DNA from: Oscillospiraceae bacterium
Lineage (GTDB): Bacteria > Bacillota_A > Clostridia > Oscillospirales > Oscillospiraceae
Length of the DNA: 36,172 nt
Direction: 5' to 3'
Assembly: GCA_902786615.1 (NCBI GenBank)
Contig: CADADE010000025.1
Coordinates: forward strand, 1-36,172
Shown: piece after piece, positions 1-7,581 of the stretch
How the letters are laid out: each line of letters starts with the position of its first letter
How positions within the stretch are numbered: the first letter of the stretch is position 1
The notes under the pieces: generated by a model
What the model was told of the DNA's origin: nothing
The model's database searches: none
The model's input: the letters and a program-made list of their open reading frames with translations, nothing else
Position numbers and translations under genes: made by a program

Positions 1-34
1 TATATAGTTTGAATGTATTGAGGCTGTATTTCAT
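1..34 (-). CDS. Start of an unidentified gene leaving the window on the left
   Basis: On the minus strand an ATG at 34-32 is preceded by AAGGAGA (48-42) with 7 nt spacing, an excellent ribosome binding site. Eleven codons are visible, beginning MKYSLNTFKLY, before the window ends. It lies 34 nt downstream of the small ORF 69..158 and would share its promoter. The product cannot be identified from so few residues. Confidence 0.5.
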   Translation of the reverse strand, partial: MKYSLNTFKLY

Positions 35-68
35 GCAGATGTCTCCTTGTGTTTCAAAGCTTGCCGAA

Positions 69-158
69 TCAGCGGAGTTGGACCGGTTTCCTGTTCACGT
101 GCATATCAGTGAAAAATGGAATCAAAGCCGGTCTGTTCCAGAACCATGTATTTTCCAT
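69..158 (-). CDS. Possible 29-aa leader or small peptide ORF
   Basis: ATG at 158 on the minus strand, preceded by GAGGAG, stop TGA at 71-69. The peptide starts MENTWFWNRPALIPFF and ends HVNRKPVQLR, so it is aromatic-rich in the first half and basic at the end. It sits about 85 nt downstream of a good promoter and just upstream of another well-initiated ORF. It could be a leader peptide, a small protein or chance. I recognise no family. Confidence 0.3.
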   Translation of the reverse strand: MENTWFWNRPALIPFFTDMHVNRKPVQLR

Positions 159-242
159 GAAAAACTCTCCTCAAGCTTTGATTGTTTATCCTGCAAACTG
201 CGCCGAAACGGCCCTCCGCAGCTTCGGATTGAATCCTGCTGT

Positions 243-271
243 ATTATACACGAACAGTGGGTATAAAGCAA
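243..271 (-). promoter_or_regulatory. Housekeeping (sigma-A type) promoter, leftward
   Basis: On the minus strand: TTGCTT (271-266), a 17-bp spacer, then TATAAT (248-243), a perfect -10. It points toward the small ORF 69..158 and the partial gene at 34..1. Confidence 0.55.
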
Positions 272-327
272 GAGCCGGGCTTGGAGGATATATTGATAAT
301 ACTTCCTGATACCTGGACAAGCTTTCG

Positions 328-387
328 GCGGGTCGATCTGGGGATCGCCCCCTAAGATTTTGCATGCATATACGTTTTGAAACAAGC
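328..387 (-). repeat. 60-bp dispersed repeat, copy 1
   Basis: Read on the minus strand, this 60-bp segment matches 21709..21768 (plus strand) at 57 of 60 positions. It includes the shared core CGTATATGCATGCAAAATC and the GATCCCCAGATCGACCCGC half-palindrome. The two copies are about 21 kb apart in opposite orientation. Copy 2 is the left part of a larger element with terminal inverted repeats; here only this end is evident. It lies directly upstream of sigK. Confidence 0.7.
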
Positions 388-445
388 TCATTTTTTGCGA
401 ATAGGGACATTCCGTGCCGCAATAGGATGAACGGAGGTGATGTAT

Positions 446-1141
446 ATGCTGGAAAGCGCGCTGATGCTGCTGATGAACAGCCTTCTGCTCATGCTCCGCA
501 TTGCGCCGGGCGAATCCTTTCCCAAGCCCCTGAGCCGGGAGGAGGAACGGAAATATCTGGAGCGCTGGCTGGAAGGAGATCTGGAGGCCAGAAATGAGCT
601 TGTGGAGCACAATCTGAGACTCGTGGCGCATATCGTAAAGAAGTATTACCAGAACGACGACACGGATGATCTCATCTCCATCGGCAGCATCGGACTCATC
701 AAGGGCATCAATACCTATAAGCCGGATAAGGGCGTGCGCCTTGCCACCTACGCGAGCCGCTGTATCGAGAATGAGATCCTGATGTATTTCAGAAGCCGGA
801 AGAAGACGGCGGGCGACGTCAGCCTTTCCGAAGCGCTGGACGCCGACGGGGAGGGGAACGGCCTTCAGCTCATGGACGTGGTGGCGACGGAGGAGGATCT
901 TGCCGACCAGATCGGCGGTCGGGAGCTTTGCCGCAGCCTGCGGGAAAATCTGGACCGCTGTCTCGACGAGCGGGAAGCGCGCATCATCCGCCTGCGCTAT
1001 GGGCTTGACGGCGGAAAGCCCCTGACCCAGCTGGAAGCCGCGCAGAAATGCGGCATCAGCAGATCCTATGTCTCCCGGCTCGAAAAGCGCGCGCTGGAAA
1101 AGCTGCGCCGCGCGCTGGAATCGGGGAACGGGAACGGGTAA
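446..1141 (+). CDS. sigK: RNA polymerase sporulation sigma factor SigK (pro-sigma-K)
   Basis: Sigma-70 family factor of about 231 aa for late mother-cell gene expression during sporulation. The core-binding region 2 is plain: ARNELVEHNLRLVAHIVKKY, then DLISIGSIGLIKGI and LATYASRCIENEILMYFR. Region 4 carries the helix-turn-helix near QKCGISRSYVSRLEKRALEK. The hydrophobic N-terminus (about 20-25 residues rich in Leu/Met, before FPKPLS) fits the pro-sequence that SpoIVFB removes in B. subtilis SigK. The start is set at 446 because GGAGG (433-437) is 8 nt upstream; GTG 437 and ATG 440 lie in or too near that site. The gene is continuous, with no intervening skin-like element. Its processing regulator bofA is at 31008..30733, oriented the opposite way. 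Confidence 0.93.
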   Translation: MLESALMLLMNSLLLMLRIAPGESFPKPLSREEERKYLERWLEGDLEARNELVEHNLRLVAHIVKKYYQNDDTDDLISIGSIGLIKGINTYKPDKGVRLATYASRCIENEILMYFRSRKKTAGDVSLSEALDADGEGNGLQLMDVVATEEDLADQIGGRELCRSLRENLDRCLDEREARIIRLRYGLDGGKPLTQLEAAQKCGISRSYVSRLEKRALEKLRRALESGNGNG

Positions 1142-1200
1142 AACGCGGAAAACGAGCGGGAAAAGGCGGGCAAAGTGGGGGACAGAGGGCGGCATTGTAC

Positions 1201-1229
1201 TTGAATTCGTAACATTTAGATGCTATAAT
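1201..1229 (+). promoter_or_regulatory. Sigma-A promoter with extended -10 for the M15 peptidase gene
   Basis: TTGAAT (1201-1206), 17-bp spacer, TATAAT (1224-1229), with TGC just before the -10 (TGn extended -10). It is 54 bp upstream of the start at 1283 and makes this gene transcriptionally independent of sigK. Confidence 0.75.
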
Positions 1230-1282
1230 GCGTCCTCAGACCCGAAACTGACAAGCAAAGCGAAGAAAGGAGGACGCATGGC

Positions 1283-2116
1283 ATGAAGAAAAAGGTCGTA
1301 TGGATTCTCACCATGTTCGCCCTTTCCCTGGTGCTTTATACCATCGTGCTCTCCCGCATGGAGAACAGCTCGGCCATTATTTTCGGCGGAAACGAAGGAG
1401 CCTTTGTCCACGCCGACAGCATCGACCTTGCCGACAAAACGGTCACCCCGACGCCCGAGCCGACGGAGGATATCTGGCCGAAGCTCACCACCAAGGATTT
1501 TGAAGACAACACTTACCTGCAGATCGTCAATAACAATAACCTGCTCTCCTCCGCCTACGAGCCGGAGGTCTCCAAAATCGAGCGGACGCGCTACATGATG
1601 TACAGCACCGAATATATGCCGTATCTGGACGCGTTTCTCGACGCCATCGAAGAGGCGGGCTTTGACTATTTCATCGCGGGCGCTTACCGTTCCTATTCGT
1701 ATCAGGCGCATGTGTATAACTCCAAGGCCAGCCAGATCGCCTATGAGATGGCCGGCGGCAAGCAGGTGGACTATACCGATCCCATTTATCAGGAGGCCGC
1801 GGAAAAGGCCAAATCCATTACCGCCCCGGCCGGCGCGAGCGAGCACCAGCTTGGCCTGTGCGTGGATATTCTGGACAAAAACCGCTCCCGCCTGGTGTAT
1901 GAGGATATGAACCAGGAGCTTTTTGCCTGGCTGGACGCGCACTGTGCCGAATATGGCTTTATCAAGCGCTATCCCACGCGCAAGCTCCTGCTGACAGGCT
2001 GGGATGAGCCCTGGCATTATCGCTATGTCGGGCGCGAGGCCGCAACCTTTATCATGGAGCAGGGCCTGTGCTATGAGGAATTCTACGCCCATTACTTCCC
2101 GGATTTTGAATACTGA
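1283..2116 (+). CDS. Membrane-anchored D-alanyl-D-alanine carboxypeptidase, M15B (VanY/DdcY type)
   Basis: A 277-aa predicted zinc carboxypeptidase that would trim the terminal D-Ala from peptidoglycan stem peptides outside the membrane. Residues 4-24 form an uncleaved-looking membrane anchor. A Thr/Pro-rich linker (TVTPTPEPTED) follows, then the M15 domain. Metal-ligand motifs are visible: SEHQLGLCVDI (the SxHxxGxxxD signature, His and Asp ligands) and EPWHYRYVG (third ligand His plus catalytic Glu). YRSYSYQAHVYNSK matches the substrate-side region of VanY-like enzymes. The start at 1283 has AAAGGAGGA 8 nt upstream; the nearer ATG at 1278 opens a two-codon frame only. No vanRS or vanA/B genes adjoin, so a housekeeping wall role is more likely than glycopeptide resistance. 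Confidence 0.9.
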   Translation: MKKKVVWILTMFALSLVLYTIVLSRMENSSAIIFGGNEGAFVHADSIDLADKTVTPTPEPTEDIWPKLTTKDFEDNTYLQIVNNNNLLSSAYEPEVSKIERTRYMMYSTEYMPYLDAFLDAIEEAGFDYFIAGAYRSYSYQAHVYNSKASQIAYEMAGGKQVDYTDPIYQEAAEKAKSITAPAGASEHQLGLCVDILDKNRSRLVYEDMNQELFAWLDAHCAEYGFIKRYPTRKLLLTGWDEPWHYRYVGREAATFIMEQGLCYEEFYAHYFPDFEY

Positions 2117-2124
2117 GACGAAAA

Positions 2125-2155
2125 GGGGAGAGCGCCTCGACCGGGCGCCCTCCCC
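2125..2155 (+). terminator. Hairpin after the M15 peptidase gene, possible weak terminator
   Basis: GGGGAGAGCGCC (2125-2136) pairs with GGCGCCCTCCCC (2144-2155) with one A-C mismatch and a 7-nt loop. It lies 8 nt after the stop codon. No T-run follows, so it is not a canonical intrinsic terminator. Confidence 0.4.
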
Positions 2156-2190
2156 GCCGAATAAAAATGTCGGCAGCCGCTAAAAAAGAC

Positions 2191-2219
2191 TTGCATTGTG
2201 CTGCGTTTCGTGCTATTAT
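2191..2219 (+). promoter_or_regulatory. Promoter of the rimP-nusA-infB operon
   Basis: TTGCAT (2191-2196), 17-bp spacer, TATTAT (2214-2219), with TGC immediately before the -10. Transcription would start near 2226, leaving a leader of about 95 nt that contains the terminator hairpin at 2246-2271. Confidence 0.75.
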
Positions 2220-2245
2220 CTTACAGTAAGGATTTGGTATTGTCA

Positions 2246-2271
2246 GAGTGGGTTTCGACCCACTCTTTTTT
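2246..2271 (+). terminator. Intrinsic terminator in the rimP leader (candidate attenuator)
   Basis: A perfect 8-bp stem GAGTGGGT / ACCCACTC (2246-2253 with 2258-2265) closed by a TTCG tetraloop is followed by TTTTTT. It lies between the operon promoter and rimP, so readthrough is needed to express the operon. Similar short terminators precede rimP in many Firmicutes. A regulatory role, perhaps through NusA, is an inference; no competing antiterminator stem was identified. Confidence 0.8.
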
Positions 2272-2320
2272 GTGAGACTTTTTCACAAGCTAAAATTTAA
2301 TCAAAGTACGGTGAAACGAT

Positions 2321-2776
2321 ATGAGCAAGATTACGGAAAAGGTTGCCGCCCTGGCAAAGCCCGTCGTGGAAGAGGAAGGCTGCACCCTCTGGGACGTCGA
2401 ATATGTGCGCGAGGCGGGCTCCTGGTATCTGCGCGTCCTCGTGGATAAGGAAGGCGGCCTCGGCATCGACGACTGCGAGCGCATCAGCCGCAGGCTCGAT
2501 CCCATGCTGGACGAGGCGGACCCCATCCCGGACAGCTATGTGTTTGAGGTCGGCTCCGCAGGCGCCGAGCGCGAGCTGAAGCGCCCGGGTGATTTTGAAC
2601 AGTTTCTCGGCAGCGAGGTCGAGCTTCGCCTCTACCAGCCCGTAAACGGCAGCAAGAGCTTTGTCGGAAAGCTGAAGGCTTATGACAACGGCGATGTGAC
2701 AATTGAAAACGGAAGCACAGAGCTGCGCTTTGACAAGGGCAAAATCGCCCAGGTCAGGCTGCATGTTTCCATATAA
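2321..2776 (+). CDS. rimP: Ribosome maturation factor RimP
   Basis: A 151-aa protein of normal RimP length, needed for 30S subunit maturation. The family pattern is clear: an N-terminal domain with VVEEEGCTLWDVEYVREAGSW and LRVLVDKEGGLGIDDCERIS, then SYVFEVGSAGAERELKRPGDF (the conserved EVSSPGxxRPL region, here diverged to EVGSAGAE). The SH3-like C-terminal domain contains GKLKAYDNGDVTIE. First gene of the operon; the Shine-Dalgarno sequence before ATG 2321 is weak (GGTGAAA), which together with the leader terminator may keep expression low. Confidence 0.95.
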   Translation: MSKITEKVAALAKPVVEEEGCTLWDVEYVREAGSWYLRVLVDKEGGLGIDDCERISRRLDPMLDEADPIPDSYVFEVGSAGAERELKRPGDFEQFLGSEVELRLYQPVNGSKSFVGKLKAYDNGDVTIENGSTELRFDKGKIAQVRLHVSI

Positions 2777-2819
2777 AGTTTCCATATAAAGTAGTAATGA
2801 GCAGAATGGAGAATCAGAA

Positions 2820-3872
2820 ATGAACGCAGATTTTTTTGAGGCCATTGAGGATATCGAGAAAGAAAAGGGCATTCCCCGCGGCTATATGTATGATAAGATC
2901 AAGCAGGCCATGCTGGCCGCCTTCCGGCGCGATAATCCCGAGTGCGAGGATAATGTGGAAATCATCCTGGAAGAGGACAGCAAGCGCATTGAGATGAACG
3001 TCATCAAGACCGTGGTGGAAGAGGTTGAGGACCCCAGCCACGAGATCGTGCTTGAGGCGGCAAAGAAAATCAACAAGCGCGCCAAGTTCGGCGACGAGCT
3101 GCGCGTTCCCGTTGAGACCAAGAAGTTCGGACGCATCGCGGCCCAGGCGGCCAAGCAGGTCATCATCCAGGGCATCCGCGAGGCTGAGCGCGGCATTATT
3201 TATGAGGAATTCACCTCCAAGGAGCATGAGATCCTCACGGGCATCGTCTCCCATATCGAGCCGAGAAACGGCAGCGTCTCCATCCGCATCTCCTCCAACA
3301 GCGAATATACCGAGGCCATGCTTGCCCCCAATGAGCGCATCAAGACCGAGCCTCTGCACGAGGGCGACCGCATCAAGGTCTATGTCGTCGAGGTGCGCAA
3401 TTCCACCCGCGGCCCCCAGGTGCTCATCTCCCGTACCCACCCGGGCCTGGTCAAGCGCCTGTTCGAGCTGGAGGTGCCCGAAATCTATGACGGCACCGTG
3501 GAGATCAAGTCCATCGCCCGCGAGGCGGGCAGCCGCACGAAGATGGCTGTCTGGTCTGCCGACCCCGACGTCGATCCCATCGGCTCCTGCGTTGGCCCGA
3601 AGGGCGGCCGTGTCGCCAGCATCGTCAATGAGCTTGGCGGCGAGAAGATCGACATCGTCAAATACAGCGAAGTACCTGAAGAGTATATCGCGGCGGCGCT
3701 GTCTCCGTCCGAGGTCGTGAGCGTCACCATGCTCGAGGACGGCAAGAGCTGCCGGGTCATCGTGCCAGATTCCCAGCTCTCCCTTGCCATCGGCAAGGAG
3801 GGGCAGAACGCGCGTCTGGCCGCAAAGCTCACCGGCTATAAGATTGACATCAAGCCCGAGTCCGAGGCCTGA
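2820..3872 (+). CDS. nusA: Transcription termination/antitermination protein NusA
   Basis: A 350-aa RNA-polymerase-associated factor controlling pausing and termination. The order is standard: N-terminal polymerase-binding domain (about 1-130), S1 domain (about 135-200, with GIVSHIEPRNGSVSI and GDRIKVYVVEV), KH1 (about 230-280, IGSCVGPKGGRVASIVNELG) and KH2 (about 300-345, SLAIGKEGQNARLAAKLTGY). It ends just after KH2, as usual in Firmicutes, without the acidic repeats of E. coli NusA. Start at 2820 has TGGAGA upstream; 43 bp separate it from rimP. Confidence 0.96.
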   Translation: MNADFFEAIEDIEKEKGIPRGYMYDKIKQAMLAAFRRDNPECEDNVEIILEEDSKRIEMNVIKTVVEEVEDPSHEIVLEAAKKINKRAKFGDELRVPVETKKFGRIAAQAAKQVIIQGIREAERGIIYEEFTSKEHEILTGIVSHIEPRNGSVSIRISSNSEYTEAMLAPNERIKTEPLHEGDRIKVYVVEVRNSTRGPQVLISRTHPGLVKRLFELEVPEIYDGTVEIKSIAREAGSRTKMAVWSADPDVDPIGSCVGPKGGRVASIVNELGGEKIDIVKYSEVPEEYIAAALSPSEVVSVTMLEDGKSCRVIVPDSQLSLAIGKEGQNARLAAKLTGYKIDIKPESEA

Positions 3873-4023
3873 AATCAGTATCAATAAAAATGTTTCCGGC
3901 AGCTTTTCAACAAACTCGAAGCATCGCGCTTCGAGTTTGAGACGAGGAGCAACGGAATGAGCGAGCTTTCGTGTCGCCACACGGAAGCGAGGGATATGCA
4001 GTTTGCGACGAGGAGGGCGGCCC
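3873..4023 (+). repeat. nusA-rnpM intergenic region with hairpin and short direct repeats
   Basis: This 151-bp gap is long for the operon. It holds an 11-bp perfect stem, AAACTCGAAGC (3912-3922) with GCTTCGAGTTT (3928-3938) and a 5-nt loop, and no T-run. A 15-bp direct repeat with one mismatch (GTTTGAGACGAGGAG 3935-3949; GTTTGCGACGAGGAG 4001-4015) follows. The second copy supplies the rnpM ribosome binding site. It may be a dispersed repeat that became part of the operon, or an RNA processing site. Confidence 0.5.
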
Positions 4024-4296
4024 ATGGAAAAGAAAATACCGATGAGGCAGTGCCTGGGCTGCCGTGAAATGAAACCCAAGCGGGAGCTGGTGCGCGTGGT
4101 GCGCTCGCCGGAGGGTGAGATCAGCCTTGACTTCCGGGGCAAGGCCCCCGGCCGCGGCGCTTATGTGTGCCGGGACGCGCAGTGCCTGAAAAAGGCGATC
4201 CGGGCAAGGGCGCTTGAGCGCGCGCTGTCCGTACAGATCCCGGCTGAAATCTATGAACGTCTTGAACGGGAAATGGAGGCGGACGATGGAGGATAA
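4024..4296 (+). CDS. rnpM: RnpM/YlxR family RNA-binding protein
   Basis: A 90-aa YlxR-family protein (DUF448). The signature is present near the N-terminus: RQCLGCREMKPKRELVRVVR, followed by DFRGKAPGRGAYVC and a Cys/Lys-rich helix. B. subtilis RnpM binds the RNase P RNA and modulates its activity; the same role is assumed here. ATG 4024 is chosen because AGGAGG (4011-4016) is 7 nt upstream; an in-frame TTG at 4003 lies before that site. It overlaps ylxQ by 11 bp, the usual arrangement between nusA and infB. Confidence 0.92.
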   Translation: MEKKIPMRQCLGCREMKPKRELVRVVRSPEGEISLDFRGKAPGRGAYVCRDAQCLKKAIRARALERALSVQIPAEIYERLEREMEADDGG

Positions 4297-4720
4297 GGCA
4301 CTGGGCCTTCTGGGCCTGATGCGCCGCGCCCGCGCCGTCGAAATCGGGACGGACAGCGCCTGCGATACGGTGAACGCCGGAAAGGCAAAGCTGCTGCTTT
4401 TGAGCGCGGACGCCGCGGACAATGCCCGCCGCAAGGCGGAGAACGCGGCAAACGGCCGCCGGGTGCTGGTTTTGCCGGTACATTATACCCGCGCCCAGCT
4501 GGCGGCGGCGCTTAGCCTGGGGGACTGCTCCATGGCAGCCGTGACCGATCTCGGCTTTGCCAATGCCTTCGTAAAGGCACTCTCCGCCGCCGCGCCGGAG
4601 CAGTACAGCCAGGCGGCACAGGAATTGGAGAAACGCAGCGCCCGGGCTGCCAGACGCAGGAAAGAGAAAACAGATCGCGCAGACAGCAAGAGGAATGGAA
4701 AGAGGAGGACTGAAGTATGA
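4286..4720 (+). CDS. ylxQ: L7Ae-family ribosomal protein YlxQ
   Basis: A 144-aa protein with an L7Ae/L30e/S12e fold at residues 1-100: [20 protein letters not shown], then [20 protein letters not shown] and [14 protein letters not shown]. This family binds kink-turn RNA. The C-terminal 40 residues are a Lys/Arg-rich tail ([17 protein letters not shown]) that could contact rRNA. ATG 4286 follows GGAGG with 6 nt spacing inside the end of rnpM. Its stop overlaps the infB start (ATGA at 4717-4720), indicating translational coupling. Confidence 0.9.
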   Translation: MEDKALGLLGLMRRARAVEIGTDSACDTVNAGKAKLLLLSADAADNARRKAENAANGRRVLVLPVHYTRAQLAAALSLGDCSMAAVTDLGFANAFVKALSAAAPEQYSQAAQELEKRSARAARRRKEKTDRADSKRNGKRRTEV

Positions 4721-7080
4721 GCTTGATCAAATACAGAATCCATGAGGTGGCAAAGGATTTTAACGTTACCTCCAAGGTGATCTCTCAGATTCTCACAGAT
4801 TATATAGCACCGCCGAAAAACCACATGCAGGTTCTGGAGACGCCGGAGCTGGATGTGATCTTTGAGTATATGACCCAGCATAACCAGGCCGAGAGCCTGG
4901 AGGAGATTTTCAAGACCCCGGCGAAGCCTGCTCCCGCGCCCGATAAGGCAAAGCAGGAGGCCAAGGCCGAGGAGAAGCCTGCCGCCGCGCCCGCGGAGGC
5001 GGGGAAGAAGGGCGAGCAGAAGAGCGCGGCCAAGGCTCCCGCCGCGCAGAGCGCAGCCCAGCAGAGCGCGCCGCAGCCCCAGAAGAAGAATGACAAGCCG
5101 CACACCCCGCGCCAGGTCGCGGAGAAGCGCGTCGTCGATACCAGGGGCGGCGCCGCGGTCAACATCGAAAAGTACAACGAGAAGTTTGAGGATATGGCTG
5201 GCGCAAAGGCCAACAATTCAAACCTCCGCCGCGGCAACAAGGAGAAGATCAACAGCAAGTCCAAGCAGCAGCGCCCCAACAGCGCGCAGGTTTCCTCCGC
5301 CAAGCGCCGTCAGGAGGAGCGCGACAAGATGAACCGCCTCCAGCTTGAGATCGCCAAGAAGCAGCCGCTCAAGGTGGAGATCCCGGACGAAATCAGCGTG
5401 GGCGATCTGGCCGTGCGTATGAAGAAGACCGCGTCCGAGGTCGTCAAGCAGCTCATGAAGCTCGGCGTGTTCGCCTCCGTGTCCGAAATCATCGACTTCG
5501 ATACCGCCGCCCTCGTCGCCATGGAGCTGGGCTGCAAGGTGGAGAAGGAGGTCATCGTCACCGTGGAGGAGCGCCTCATCGACGACTCCGCAGACAAGGA
5601 AGAGGATCTCGTTCCCCGCGCACCCGTCGTGGTGGTCATGGGCCATGTCGACCACGGCAAAACCTCCCTTCTTGACTACATCCGCCATGCAAACGTGGTC
5701 TCCGGCGAGGCCGGCGGCATCACGCAGCATATCGGCGCCTATACCGTCGAAATCAACGGCAGCCCCATCACCTTCCTGGACACCCCGGGCCACGAGGCCT
5801 TTACCTCCATGCGCGCCCGCGGCGCCATGGTCACGGATATCGCCATCCTCGTCGTCGCCGCTGACGACGGCATCATGCCCGCCGCCAATATCCCGGTGGT
5901 CGTCGCCATCAACAAGATGGATACCGTCGGCGCCAATCCCGAGCGCATCAAGCAGCAGCTCACCGAGTACGACCTCGTGAGCGAGGAGTGGGGCGGCGAT
6001 ACCATCATCTGCCCGATCTCCGCGAAGACCGGCATGGGCATCGACAACCTGCTCGAAAACCTCGTCGTGCTGGCAGAGGTGCAGGAGCTCAAGGCCAACC
6101 CGAACCGCGCCGCCCGCGGCGCCGTCATCGAGGCGCGGCTTGACAAGGGCCGCGGCCCCATCATGACCGTCCTGGTGCAGAACGGCACCCTCCGCCTGGG
6201 CGACATCATCATCGCGGGCTCCAGCGTGGGCCGCGTGCGCACCATGATCAACGACAAGGGACAGCGCGTGACCGAGGCGGGTCCCTCCACGCCGGTGGAG
6301 ATCTCCGGCATGGACTCCGTCCCCAGCGCGGGCGATACCTTCAACGCCGTCTCCGACGAGCGCATGGCGAGAGAGCTCGCCGAGGAGCGCCGCATCGCGA
6401 GCGCCAACAACGCCCTCGCCGGCACCAAGAAGGTCAGCCTGGACGATCTGTTCAGCCAGATCCAGGCGGGCGAGATGAAGACCCTGAACATCATCGTCAA
6501 GGCGGACGTGCAGGGCTCTGCCGAGGCGGTCAAGGCCTCCCTGGAGAAGATCTCCAATGAAGAGGTGCGCGTCAAGGTCATCCACAGCGCGGTCGGCGCC
6601 ATCAACGAATCCGACGTGATGCTCGCCGCCACCTCCGGCGCGATCATCGTGGGCTTCAATGTCCGCCCGGACAACGCGGCCCGTGACAGCGCCGCCAGAA
6701 GCAAGGTCGACATGCGCATGTACCGCGTGATCTACGACTGCATCAATGAGATCGAGGCCGCCATGAAGGGCATGCTGGCCCCCAAGTTCAAGGAAGTCAT
6801 CATCGGCCATGCCGAGGTGCGCGAGACCTACAAGGTCTCCAAGATCGGCACCGTCTGCGGCTGCTACTGCACCGACGGCAAGATCCAGCGCGGCTGCGAG
6901 GTTCGCGTCCTGCGTGACAATATCGTCATTCACGAGGGCGAGCTTGCGTCCCTGCGCCGTTTCAAGGACGACGTCAAGGAGGTCGCGAGCGGCTACGAAT
7001 GCGGCATGCAGGTGGAGAAGTTCAACGACATCAAGGTCGGCGATGTGATCGAATGCTTCGTCATGGAGCAGATCGTGTGA
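4717..7080 (+). CDS. infB: Translation initiation factor IF-2, with an apparent internal deletion
   Basis: A 787-aa GTPase that places initiator tRNA on the 30S subunit and promotes subunit joining. An IF2_N domain (1-55), a low-complexity Ala/Lys/Pro/Gln linker (about 65-225) and a second IF2_N module (about 230-285) precede the G domain. G1 is GHVDHGKTS, switch [12 protein letters not shown]3 DTPGHEAF, G4 NKMD and G5 SAKTG. Domains II, III ([16 protein letters not shown]) and IV ([20 protein letters not shown]) are complete. Oddity: after residue 388, DDGIMP runs straight into [14 protein letters not shown]. Other IF2 proteins have about ten more residues there (pattern QTxEAIxHAK), so part of the G3-G4 helix is missing in frame. 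Start has a GGAGG site and overlaps ylxQ by 4 bp. Confidence 0.96.
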   Translation: MSLIKYRIHEVAKDFNVTSKVISQILTDYIAPPKNHMQVLETPELDVIFEYMTQHNQAESLEEIFKTPAKPAPAPDKAKQEAKAEEKPAAAPAEAGKKGEQKSAAKAPAAQSAAQQSAPQPQKKNDKPHTPRQVAEKRVVDTRGGAAVNIEKYNEKFEDMAGAKANNSNLRRGNKEKINSKSKQQRPNSAQVSSAKRRQEERDKMNRLQLEIAKKQPLKVEIPDEISVGDLAVRMKKTASEVVKQLMKLGVFASVSEIIDFDTAALVAMELGCKVEKEVIVTVEERLIDDSADKEEDLVPRAPVVVVMGHVDHGKTSLLDYIRHANVVSGEAGGITQHIGAYTVEINGSPITFLDTPGHEAFTSMRARGAMVTDIAILVVAADDGIMPAANIPVVVAINKMDTVGANPERIKQQLTEYDLVSEEWGGDTIICPISAKTGMGIDNLLENLVVLAEVQELKANPNRAARGAVIEARLDKGRGPIMTVLVQNGTLRLGDIIIAGSSVGRVRTMINDKGQRVTEAGPSTPVEISGMDSVPSAGDTFNAVSDERMARELAEERRIASANNALAGTKKVSLDDLFSQIQAGEMKTLNIIVKADVQGSAEAVKASLEKISNEEVRVKVIHSAVGAINESDVMLAATSGAIIVGFNVRPDNAARDSAARSKVDMRMYRVIYDCINEIEAAMKGMLAPKFKEVIIGHAEVRETYKVSKIGTVCGCYCTDGKIQRGCEVRVLRDNIVIHEGELASLRRFKDDVKEVASGYECGMQVEKFNDIKVGDVIECFVMEQIV

Positions 7081-7100
7081 TCATTTGCAGCTGTACCTAA

Positions 7101-7148
7101 AGAACTGCCCGGGAAGCTCTGTTTGAGTGACCCGGGCAGTTCTTTTTT
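7101..7148 (+). terminator. Strong intrinsic terminator after infB
   Basis: A perfect 13-bp stem, AGAACTGCCCGGG (7101-7113) with CCCGGGCAGTTCT (7131-7143), has a 17-nt loop and ends in TTTTTT. It lies 20 bp after infB and ends the operon; rbfA, usually next, is not here. Confidence 0.92.
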
Positions 7149-7191
7149 GGATCATCACGAAACTTTAAGGAGTGAAAGTATAGTCGGCATT

Positions 7192-7341
7192 GCCTTCCCC
7201 TTGAGGGGAAGGTGCCCGAAGGGCGGATGAGGTGGAAGTCCCGTCCTTGCGCGGCGTTGTACAAATCGAGACGCTGACACCTCATCCGTCATCCGGCTTG
7301 CGTGAGACGCCGGATGCCACCTTCCCCTCACAGGGGAAGGC
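7192..7341. repeat. 150-bp palindromic repeat element (MITE-like)
   Basis: Imperfect terminal inverted repeats of about 24 bp (7192-7214 and 7318-7341) match except for one indel; each arm is itself a hairpin (CCTTCCCC / GGGGAAGG). Inside, GGATGAGGTG (7225-7234) pairs with CACCTCATCC (7278-7287). A hairpin of stem CATCCGGC (7290-7297), loop TTGCGTGAGAC and GCCGGATG (7309-7316) follows. No coding capacity. The same hairpin plan with the same loop occurs in the element at 35029-35171. The stretch 7342-7508 to the next promoter shows nothing else recognisable. Confidence 0.8.
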
Positions 7342-7508
7342 TTTTTCCTGTTGCTATTTCTCTTTAACGCCGTAAAGAATCGTGAAGAACTTCTTTTTTT
7401 CTGCTTTCGCGGGCACACAAAAAGCATCAGGAGCCGGGCGAATTACCGACCTCTTTGGCACCTTGCAATTTTCACAGACATATACCTTGTGTTTTTTTGG
7501 AGCTTTTG

Positions 7509-7537
7509 TTGTATTTTACCGAAAAGCATGATACAAT
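7509..7537 (+). promoter_or_regulatory. Promoter of the five-gene c-di-GMP operon
   Basis: TTGTAT (7509-7514), 17-bp spacer, TACAAT (7532-7537), with TGA before the -10 (extended -10). The predicted leader is only about 38 nt, too short for a c-di-GMP riboswitch. Confidence 0.65.
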
Positions 7538-7581
7538 ATCCATAAATAACCACGTTTGGCTCTTGGGGGGACGGATCGGAT

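Noticed and set aside
9..266. 85-aa plus-strand open frame at the left edge
   Set aside because: No ribosome binding site, composition unlike a protein, and it overlaps the better-supported leftward promoter and ORFs.
446..1141. Skin-type element interrupting sigK
   Set aside because: The sigK frame is complete and continuous; no recombinase or attachment sites are present.
122..1195. 357-aa minus-strand frame across sigK
   Set aside because: sigK is unmistakable on the plus strand; this frame is its shadow extended through noncoding DNA and the 60-bp repeat.
1283..2116. Glycopeptide (vancomycin) resistance VanY
   Set aside because: No vanRS, vanH, vanA/B or vanX genes adjoin; an M15 carboxypeptidase alone fits a wall-maintenance role.
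7538..7581. c-di-GMP (GEMM) riboswitch upstream of the c-di-GMP operon
   Set aside because: The leader is about 40 nt and lacks the conserved aptamer core; none was seen before the gene at 22178 either.
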